This document shows, in pieces, positions 58,133-64,000 of a stretch of 64,000 nucleotides of DNA (the stretch's first letter is position 1; each line of letters opens with the position of its first letter). The notes beneath the pieces were generated by a model that saw nothing but the letters and a program-made list of their open reading frames with translations, was not told the origin of the DNA and made no database searches. The stretch covers positions 6,425,001 through 6,489,000 of the forward strand of contig NZ_CP016353.1 in assembly GCF_002240355.1 (NCBI RefSeq), read 5' to 3'. The position numbers and the translations under genes were made by a program. This DNA comes from Prauserella marina. Its GTDB lineage: Bacteria; Actinomycetota; Actinomycetes; Mycobacteriales; Pseudonocardiaceae.

Positions 58133-59140
58133 ATGTCGCCGAGCATCAAGGACGTCGCGGAACGGGCAGGCGTCTCGGTCGGCACTGTGTCCAATGTGCT
58201 CAATCACCCGGAGCGAGTTTCTACCAATACAAGGGAAAGCGTGCTGACGGCGATATCGGCACTGGGGTTTGTCCGCAACTCGTCGGCGGCGCAATTGCGC
58301 GCTGGCACGAGCCGTTCCATCGGGCTGATCGTGCTCGACCTCGCCAACCCGTTCTTCCACGACGTAGCGCGCGGCGTCGAACAGGTCGCCGACGAACTGG
58401 GCTACGCGGTGGTGCTGTGCAACTCGGACGACCAGACCGAGCGCGAGAACCGGTACTTGCAGGTCCTTGAGGAGCAGCGGGTGCGTGGCGTGCTCATCAC
58501 GCCGGTGGAGGTCAGCTCGGGGCGGCTCGACGCGCTCCGCAAGCGGGGAACGCCGACCGTGCTCGTCGACAGGCACGATCCGAGGATCAACTGCTGTTCC
58601 GTCGCGGTCGACGACGTCGGTGGCGGCGAACTCGCGGGAGCCCATCTGCTTTCCCTTGGCCACCAACGGATCCGGTACTTCAGTGGGCCGCTGACTCTGC
58701 GGCAGTGCGCCGACCGGCTCGCCGGTCTGCGCAAGGCGGTCACCGAGGCGGGACTGGATCCGGAGCGGGCCATCGAGGTCGTCGAGGAGCGCGCGATGAA
58801 CGCGCGAACCGCCTACGGCGCGGCGAAGAAGCGCTTCGGTAACCGTGACAAGGCGACGGCTGCGTTCTGCGCGAACGACCTGATGGCGCTCGGGGTACTC
58901 AGGGCCGCCGTGTCCGAAGGCAGGCAGGTGCCAGGTGAGCTGGCGATCGTCGGGTACGACGACATCGAGTTCGCGGCCGACGCAGCCGTCCCGTTGACCT
59001 CGATCCGGCAGCCGACACAGCACATCGGCAGGGCGGCTGCGCAACTGCTTGTCGAGGAGTGCGACAACCCGGACACCCATGCGCACCAGCAGGTGATGTT
59101 CAAGCCGGAGCTGGTGGTCCGCGAGTCGACAACCGGCTGA
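58133..59140 (+). CDS. rhaR: LacI-family regulator of the rhamnose operon
   Basis: 335 residues from ATG 58133; the open frame upstream has no support. HTH: SIKDVAERAGVSVGTVSNVL at residues 4-23, hinge NSSAAQLRAGTSRSIG, then a LacI-type effector domain (ANPFFHDVARGVEQ, AFCANDLMALGVLRA). Divergent from the rhamnose operon, with two closely matching palindromes in the shared 216-bp region. It is most likely the L-rhamnose-responsive repressor. The symbol reflects context only, since E. coli RhaR belongs to a different family. Confidence 0.88.
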   Translation: MSPSIKDVAERAGVSVGTVSNVLNHPERVSTNTRESVLTAISALGFVRNSSAAQLRAGTSRSIGLIVLDLANPFFHDVARGVEQVADELGYAVVLCNSDDQTERENRYLQVLEEQRVRGVLITPVEVSSGRLDALRKRGTPTVLVDRHDPRINCCSVAVDDVGGGELAGAHLLSLGHQRIRYFSGPLTLRQCADRLAGLRKAVTEAGLDPERAIEVVEERAMNARTAYGAAKKRFGNRDKATAAFCANDLMALGVLRAAVSEGRQVPGELAIVGYDDIEFAADAAVPLTSIRQPTQHIGRAAAQLLVEECDNPDTHAHQQVMFKPELVVRESTTG

Positions 59141-59164
59141 CGAACGCCGCGCCGCAGCCGCAGC

Positions 59165-59519
59165 CGAGTTCTGCGCTCGCGTCACCGACATCCGCACTCA
59201 GGACATCGACATCCGCATCCAGGTCGTCGAGATCCGCACTCGCGCAGACGAGATCCGCATCCGGGGCCGCGAGCCCCGACATCGTGCGCACCGCGAGGTG
59301 CCCATTCGCCACCAGGTCACCCAGCCTCATGCGGTAGCCAAGCATCACACCCGAATGTGGAACTCGACGCCCCGAACGCGGATCTCGACCGCACCCATGC
59401 AGATCTCGACGTCCTGAGCGCAGAACTCGCCACCCCGAGCGCGGGTCTCGACGCCCCGAACGCGGAACTCGACCGCACCAGCGCGGGACTCGCGCATCCG
59501 AGCGCGGGACTCGCGCACC
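59165..59519. repeat. inverted arrays of 21-bp repeats (array B)
   Basis: Five left units of exactly 21 bp (59165-59269; cores such as CGACATCCGCACTC and CGAGATCCGCATCC) and eight right units of exactly 21 bp (59352-59519; cores such as GCGGATCTCGACC and GCGGAACTCGACC), separated by 82 bp. The halves are roughly reverse-complementary. It fills the space between the convergent LacI and StyA-like genes, and is the same repeat family as array A. In-frame heptads such as NAELDRT appear on each strand, but there is no start or ribosome binding site. I see no gene in 59141-59526. Confidence 0.88.
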
Positions 59520-59526
59520 GCTCCTG

Positions 59527-60753
59527 TCAGGCCATCCCGTGGCGCGCCAGGTAGCTCCGCGTCCGCTCAGGGGTCGCCAGGATGTCCCACTGCCGCTCCG
59601 GATAGCTGAAGTTGTCGGTGAACTCGTCGGCGACCACCTGGTTCCGCGCCATGCTCCCCAGCAACTGGAGCAGGTGCGGCGCGGGAGGAAACCGGACCAT
59701 CAGGTTGGTCCAGTCGCTCGTGGCATGGACCCGGTTTTCCCTGCGCTGAGCCACTTTGCGGCAGAATCGCTCGTCGAAGTTCGGATCGGTGACGATCGCC
59801 TGCCCCAGCTCCCACGCCGAGTACGAGGCGCAGTTGGCTCCCTGCCCGACGATCGGGTCGACGACCGTGTGCGCGTCGCCGAGCGCGATCACGTACCGGC
59901 CGTTCGCGAGCCGCACATAGTCCTCCCGCACGCCCGGCACAAGCCCGCCCTGCAACAGATCCTGCGGTCCGGTCACCCGGAACCGACCGTGGTCGACACG
60001 CTCGAATGTCGTCGGATGATGTTGCCGCAGCTTGGCGAGCACAAGTTTTTCGAACCCGCCGGGATCCTCGTCGTACCGAGCCTCGCCGATCGGTTCGAGG
60101 TCGCCGCCGGGAACGATCTCGAACAGCAACGCCGTGACGTGTCCGGCAACCGAGAACATGGGAATCTCAAGCAACTCGCCATGCCCTGGCGCGATGCTCA
60201 TCGTGACACCCTTGGGTTCCGAGTACGCGATCCCTTCGTAGAGCGCGGCACACAGCTTGCGCTGCGGAGTGTCGAAAGGAGACTTGTCGGCCCTGCGCGG
60301 GAACATGCCGCCAAGCCCCGTCCGGCCCGAACTGACCACGACGAGGTCGTGTTGTTCCGACAACGCGGTGACATCGGCTGGTTCGACCGGCCTTACCTCG
60401 AAATCACCGCCGCGCTCATCGAAGTCACGCAACAACCTTGGCAGGTAGACCCGGTAGTCGAGAGCACGTGATGGCGCGGCGAACTCACCGAAGAACCGCA
60501 GCGGCGTCTCACCGCCGATGTAGTGGTGGTGGCCGAAATAGCCGTACTCGTCGATGTCCCAGTGGTCGATGCCGAGTTCCCGCTCCCTCGCGACGGTCGT
60601 GTGGTGGTGGGCGACGGTGTTGGGCAACCGCCCCTTGCCGAAGTCGTCGGCGGGCCGGTCGCTGTAGATCGTCACGGGAATGTCGTGTTGCCGCAGTTGC
60701 AGTCCCAACTGCAACCCGGCGATGCCAGAGCCGATGATGCCGATGCCGTCCAT
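59527..60753 (-). CDS. StyA-type FAD-dependent monooxygenase
   Basis: 408 residues from ATG 60753, with AAGGAG six bases upstream. The FAD Rossmann motif GIIGSGIAGLQLGLQL is at the N-terminus, and ALGDAHTVVDPIVGQGANCA is near residue 290. Pattern and length match the StyA/indole monooxygenase group, which epoxidises styrene or hydroxylates indole with reduced FAD supplied by a separate reductase. The reductase gene lies 60 bp upstream. No other styrene pathway genes (isomerase, aldehyde dehydrogenase) are present, so the true substrate is open. Confidence 0.88.
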   Translation of the reverse strand: MDGIGIIGSGIAGLQLGLQLRQHDIPVTIYSDRPADDFGKGRLPNTVAHHHTTVARERELGIDHWDIDEYGYFGHHHYIGGETPLRFFGEFAAPSRALDYRVYLPRLLRDFDERGGDFEVRPVEPADVTALSEQHDLVVVSSGRTGLGGMFPRRADKSPFDTPQRKLCAALYEGIAYSEPKGVTMSIAPGHGELLEIPMFSVAGHVTALLFEIVPGGDLEPIGEARYDEDPGGFEKLVLAKLRQHHPTTFERVDHGRFRVTGPQDLLQGGLVPGVREDYVRLANGRYVIALGDAHTVVDPIVGQGANCASYSAWELGQAIVTDPNFDERFCRKVAQRRENRVHATSDWTNLMVRFPPAPHLLQLLGSMARNQVVADEFTDNFSYPERQWDILATPERTRSYLARHGMA

Positions 60754-60813
60754 GACCGGCTCCTTCTTGTCGCATGCCGCGGATGGGTTGAGCCGCCGAA
60801 CCTGGCTCGGTCG

Positions 60814-61368
60814 TCACGAGGCGCGGTTGTCGTCTCCGTCGGAGTACAGGGCCCGGTAAGCGCCGGTGAAGAACACGAGCGGCTCGCCGTCGGAGTGGGC
60901 GAGATGCGTCACGTGGCCGATATGGAGCACGTGGTCGCCCGCTTCGTGAGTGCTGACGAGGTCGCAGCCGATCTGGGCCATCGATCCGGGAAGGAACGCG
61001 TGTTCGTCGGTGAACTGGAACTCGGGCGCGAGCCCCGGCACGGGTCTACCCGCGAAGTGCTGGGAGTGCGTCCGCTGGTGTTCGGCAAGCACGTTGACAC
61101 CGTAGCGGCCGGTGGTCGGCAATAGTGCCGCCATCCGTGACTCTTTTGCCAGCGAGATCAGCACGAGCGGCGGGTCGATCGACACGGAGAGGAACGCGTT
61201 GGCGGTCATCCCGTGGACGCGACCTTCGTCGACCGTGGTGATCACGGTGACGCCACTGGTGAAACGTCCCATCGTTCTGCGGAAATGTGCCGGGTCTATC
61301 GCGGGCCGACTGGACAGTGACGACGTCCGCGTCACGGAAACCTCCGCAGGAGTTCGCATATCGAGCAC
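60814..61368 (-). CDS. StyB-type flavin reductase
   Basis: 184 residues from GTG 61368; ATG 61359 is the alternative. The flavin reductase-like split barrel is clear: FRRTMGRFTSGVTVITT, GMTANAFLSVSIDPPLVLIS and GRYGVNVLAEHQ. It reduces FAD with NAD(P)H and passes it to the downstream monooxygenase, forming a two-component system. Divergent from the IclR gene, which probably controls it. Confidence 0.9.
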   Translation of the reverse strand: MLDMRTPAEVSVTRTSSLSSRPAIDPAHFRRTMGRFTSGVTVITTVDEGRVHGMTANAFLSVSIDPPLVLISLAKESRMAALLPTTGRYGVNVLAEHQRTHSQHFAGRPVPGLAPEFQFTDEHAFLPGSMAQIGCDLVSTHEAGDHVLHIGHVTHLAHSDGEPLVFFTGAYRALYSDGDDNRAS

Positions 61369-61383
61369 ATTTCCCGAGCCGTA

Positions 61384-61398
61384 GCTCTATATACGAGC
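61384..61398. promoter_or_regulatory. possible IclR operator
   Basis: GCTC and GAGC half-sites flank a TATATAC centre (GCTCTATATACGAGC) in the 84-bp space between the flavin reductase and IclR genes. Short and imperfect, so only a candidate. Confidence 0.4.
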
Positions 61399-61452
61399 AA
61401 GGTAGCGTGGACCCGGTTACCTGGGCAACAGCCCGTGAGAAGGCGGTCACCG

Positions 61453-62172
61453 ATGTCACTGGATGCGCCGGACGGTTCCGTGCCCGCGAAGCCGGGGGTG
61501 CGGGCACAAACCCTGGACAGGGCACTGGATGTGCTGGAGATACTCGCCGACGGGCAGCCGCGATCGAGCCAGGAGCTGGCCGTCGCGTCCGACCTGCACC
61601 GTTCCATCGTCTACCGGATTCTGCGCACGCTGGAAGACCGCGATCTGGTGTGGCGCAATGCCGAAGGTCGCTACACGCTCGGCCTTGGTTTGCTCGTTCT
61701 GTCGAGGACGGTACTCGGCGACGCGCAGGCCCGTATGCAGGATGTATTGGGAGAACTGGCAAACAGCGTCTCGGCGACGGCGTTCTTCTCCGTTCCACAG
61801 GGCAGCGAGGTCGTCGCGCTCGTGACGGTCGAGCCGTCCCGGCACCGCGCCGCCATCGCCTACCGGCCCGGCGCCCGCTCGCCGCTCGACAGGGGCGCCT
61901 GCGGGCTGGCGATACTGGCCAGTTCGCCCGCCCGACAGGGGGAGCGCCGCGAAGTCGGGGTGGCGCGACGACTCGGATTCGCGAGAACCGTCGGCGAAGT
62001 ACACGCGGGGCTCACCGAGATCGCGGCACCGGTCCGGCTGTCGCATGGAACGGCGGGCGCGGTCGGGATCGTGTTCGTCGCGGGTGATGTCGCCGAGGAC
62101 GAAGCCGCTGTCACCGTGCGCGGGACGGCGGCACGGTTGAGCGCGCCCGCCGCCGAGGTCTGGGAGATGTAG
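61453..62172 (+). CDS. IclR-family transcriptional regulator
   Basis: 239 residues from ATG 61453. The N-terminal winged helix has TLDRALDVLEILADG, QELAVASDLHRSIVYRILRT and a wing ending WRNAEGRYTLG. The IclR effector domain follows (RPGARSPLDRGACGLAILAS, then EIAAPVRLSHGTAGAVGIVF). Divergent from the StyA/StyB-type genes, so these are the likely targets, with an aromatic compound as the probable effector. Confidence 0.9.
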   Translation: MSLDAPDGSVPAKPGVRAQTLDRALDVLEILADGQPRSSQELAVASDLHRSIVYRILRTLEDRDLVWRNAEGRYTLGLGLLVLSRTVLGDAQARMQDVLGELANSVSATAFFSVPQGSEVVALVTVEPSRHRAAIAYRPGARSPLDRGACGLAILASSPARQGERREVGVARRLGFARTVGEVHAGLTEIAAPVRLSHGTAGAVGIVFVAGDVAEDEAAVTVRGTAARLSAPAAEVWEM

Positions 62173-62227
62173 ACACTCACCCTTCACCCGATAAGGTGAT
62201 GGCCGTCAGAAAGCCACCACTTGGGGA

Positions 62228-63007
62228 TTGAATTTGTTTCGACCTTTCCGCGTCGTGACCGCACTGGCTGGGCTCACGGCTTTCTCGCTCCTACAGGCCA
62301 CTCCCGCGAACGCGATCGCCAATGGCGACGATGTCGCTGACGGCGAGTACTCCTTCTCCGTTTCGCTTTCAATGCCCGAGATCACCAGAGGCGACGGCAG
62401 CACCTACGCCAGCGCGTGCTCGGCTGCCCTCATCTCGGATCAGTGGATCATCACGGCCGGGCACTGCTTCCACGACGGCGACGGCAACCGCGTCGACGGC
62501 GAGCCGCGCTATCAGGTCGCCGCGACGGCGGGCCAGGCGACGTTGTCCGGCGACGACGGGATCACGGTGGACGTCGTCGAGGTCGTGCAAAGCGAGGAAG
62601 TCGACGTCGCCATCGCCAAGCTCGCCGAACCGGTTGCCGACATCGAGCCGCTGAAGATCAGCGAAAGCGCGCCGGCCGAGGGTGACGTCGTGCGCCTCGT
62701 CGGCTGGGGCTCTTCGGACGCCACCGCCGACCTGAGCCACCGGCCCGACCGGATGCAGACCGGCCAGTTCACCGTCACCGGGTCCGACGATCAGATCGTG
62801 AACTTCACCGGCTATCTGCCGAAGCGCGACGTCAGCGCGTGTCCTTACGACTCGGGCGCCCCGTTCTTCGCCGAGTCGGAGGACGGCACCTACGAGCTCG
62901 TCGCGACCGAAATCGGCGGCCCCGACTGCCCGCACGCGGAGGAAGAGATCGCCGCGAGGTCCGACGTGCTCCACGACTGGATCAAGGAACACGTCCGGTT
63001 GCCGTGA
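62228..63007 (+). CDS. secreted trypsin-like serine protease
   Basis: 259 residues from TTG 62228, or 257 from TTG 62234, which has GGGGA at a better spacing of six bases. Signal peptide with a cleavage region near TPANAIAN, then a chymotrypsin fold: His in ITAGHCF, Asp in EVDVAIAKL, Ser in ACPYDSGAPFF. The usual GDSGGP is thus altered to YDSGAP, but the serine remains. Four cysteines likely form two disulphides. No propeptide is obvious. It lies just upstream of the CRISPR leader and is unrelated to it in function as far as can be seen. Confidence 0.88.
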   Translation: MNLFRPFRVVTALAGLTAFSLLQATPANAIANGDDVADGEYSFSVSLSMPEITRGDGSTYASACSAALISDQWIITAGHCFHDGDGNRVDGEPRYQVAATAGQATLSGDDGITVDVVEVVQSEEVDVAIAKLAEPVADIEPLKISESAPAEGDVVRLVGWGSSDATADLSHRPDRMQTGQFTVTGSDDQIVNFTGYLPKRDVSACPYDSGAPFFAESEDGTYELVATEIGGPDCPHAEEEIAARSDVLHDWIKEHVRLP

Positions 63008-63115
63008 CGTATGCCAGCGTCGCCGAGGTGGACCTGCCTCGGCGACGCGGTCCCGTGCTTGCGCGGCCGCCCAAAATTTGGCACCTTTGGCGCGCGAACA
63101 CCCAGGTCAAAAAGG

Positions 63116-63418
63116 GTGCTCCCCGCGCACGCGGGGATGGTCCGCGGAGTGCTACTACCGAGCACTCGACGGCAGTGGTGCTCCCCGCGCACGCGGGGAT
63201 GGTCCGCGCAGCAACACGGCGAATCCGTCGTCGGTGGTGTGCTCCCCGCGCACGCGGGGATGGTCCGCCCCGGCGACCTCTTCAGCTCCGTACGAATAGG
63301 TGCTCCCCGCGCACGCGGGGATGGTCCGTCCTCGGGGTGCTCCCCGCGCACGCGGGGATGGTCCGTCGTCCGTCGAGCCATGTGGCAACTTCAGAGCGTG
63401 CTCCCCGCGCATGCGGGG
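63116..63418 (+). CRISPR. short orphan type I-E CRISPR array
   Basis: Five identical 29-bp repeats (GTGCTCCCC, then GCGCACGCGGGG, ending ATGGTCCG) start at 63116, 63178, 63239, 63300 and 63337. A degenerate terminal repeat at 63398-63418 keeps only the first 21 bases with one change. Spacers are 33, 32, 32, 8 and 32 bp. The degenerate copy marks the leader-distal end, so transcription should run left to right from an AT-richer leader near 63070-63115. The repeat is of the actinobacterial type I-E form. No cas gene is in the window. Apart from this, 63008-63573 contains no gene. Confidence 0.95.
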
Positions 63419-63524
63419 CCCTCGTGGGGCCGGTCGGCCGCGGCGATCGAACCACGGCAAACCAGATCAGCCGCTACTCCCCGGAAGACCAACCGCAACT
63501 GAAACTGAGCACCTACAACGAGAA

Positions 63525-63555
63525 ACGGCCCTCACATAAACACTGTGAGGGCCGT
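63525..63555 (-). terminator. terminator of the tRNA-Glu-Asp-Phe unit
   Basis: Perfect 12-bp arms (ACGGCCCTCACA) with a 7-nt loop, followed on the minus strand by TTTCTCG. It lies 18 bp beyond the tRNA-Phe 3' end. Confidence 0.85.
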
Positions 63556-63573
63556 CTTTGCAGGTAGTAGACG

Positions 63574-63647
63574 TGGCCAGGGCCGGGGTCGAACCGGCGA
63601 CCTTCCGCTTTTCAGGCGGACGCTCGTACCAACTGAGCTACCTGGCC
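63574..63647 (-). tRNA. tRNA-Phe (GAA)
   Basis: 74 nt. Acceptor GGCCAGG/CCTGGCC, D-arm AGCTCAGTTGGTA, anticodon loop CTGAAAA within TCCGC/GCGGA, and T-arm GGTTCGACC. CCA is not encoded. Confidence 0.95.
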
Positions 63648-63679
63648 GGACACGCCGGCAAGCAGCCGAACGTTTGAAG

Positions 63680-63753
63680 CGACCCTGACGGGACTCGAAC
63701 CCGCGACCTTCGCCGTGACAGGGCGACGCGCTAACCAACTGCGCCACAGGGCC
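63680..63753 (-). tRNA. tRNA-Asp (GTC)
   Basis: 74 nt. Acceptor GGCCCTG/CAGGGTC with one G-U pair, anticodon loop CTGTCAC within TCGCC/GGCGA, and T-arm GGTTCGAGTCC. CCA is not encoded. Confidence 0.95.
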
Positions 63754-63767
63754 TTGCTTGTACTGCG

Positions 63768-63840
63768 TACTCCCAACGGGATTCGAACCCGCGTTGCCGC
63801 CTTGAAAGGGCGGAGTCCTAGGCCGCTGGACGATGGGAGC
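63768..63840 (-). tRNA. tRNA-Glu (TTC)
   Basis: 73 nt. Acceptor GCTCCCA/TGGGAGT with a terminal G-U pair, anticodon loop CTTTCAA within CCGCC/GGCGG, and T-arm GGTTCGAATCC. It is the first of three tRNAs in the order Glu-Asp-Phe. The 160 bp from here to the window end hold no feature I can support beyond a likely promoter. Confidence 0.95.
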
Positions 63841-64000
63841 CCAGCCGGTTCGGCGAACCGAGCGACCGCGCCCTCCAGGTCCCCCTGGGAGCGACTGTAA
63901 GTCTATGACACACCCTCAACCACCCCCACAACCGGGGGTCCACTTCTTTCTGACCTGCATCGACAGGCTTTCCAGCCCCGAAATCCCGCCCGGGAGCTCG

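Noticed and set aside
59100-59554. Heptad-repeat peptides read from array B
   Set aside because: Same reason as for array A; the reading frames overlap the ends of real convergent genes.
62839-63567. Proteins with repeated RARGDGP or PAHAGM units
   Set aside because: Translations of the CRISPR repeats in various frames.

Overview
This is a high-GC actinomycete chromosome segment. Third codon positions are mostly G or C, GTG and TTG starts are common, and an iniBAC-type locus and LGFP repeats are present. The tRNA-Ser, tadA and tyrA neighbourhood matches the Mycobacterium order. I infer a member of the Pseudonocardiaceae (Amycolatopsis, Prauserella or Saccharomonospora type), not a mycobacterium. 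No rRNA, phage or transposase gene is visible.

Layout. 1-8100: iniB-iniA-iniC envelope-stress operon on the minus strand, divergent from an Hsp70-like ATPase gene and a STAND/LuxR regulator resembling IniR. 8101-8513: inverted arrays of 21-bp repeats. 8514-12736: LacI regulator, secreted sugar dehydrogenase with PKD and LGFP modules, tRNA-Ser. 12787-18873: tadA with its partner gene, an M20 amidohydrolase, tyrA, a small antitoxin-like protein, a FUSC membrane protein and an SRPBCC protein. 18870-25161: a minus-strand cluster of papain-like protease, GWEPY-repeat protein, chagasin-like inhibitor, ECF sigma factor, small beta-rich protein and TPR-CHAT protease. I consider this the best candidate for an undescribed system.

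25287-32767: MarR-type regulator with a drug-type ABC exporter, lipoprotein, winged-helix protein, a formylglycine-synthase-fold protein, coiled-coil protein and glutaredoxin. 32929-38033: NAD-dependent formate dehydrogenase operon (fdsGBA-fdsD) behind a strong palindromic operator. 38112-44079: F420-type nitroreductase and TetR pair, OsmC, ketosynthase, and a PAS-GGDEF-EAL protein.

44080-59140: a thirteen-gene minus-strand L-rhamnose operon. Its products cover the ABC importer, mutarotase, isomerase, aldolase/dehydrogenase, a second sugar isomerase, the kinase and LutABC lactate oxidation. It faces a LacI regulator, with two matching operator sites between them. Together these genes can take L-rhamnose to DHAP and, through lactaldehyde and lactate, to pyruvate.

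59141-64000: a second inverted 21-bp repeat array, a StyA/StyB-type flavin monooxygenase pair with an IclR regulator, a secreted trypsin-like protease, a short orphan type I-E CRISPR array, and tRNA-Glu, tRNA-Asp and tRNA-Phe.
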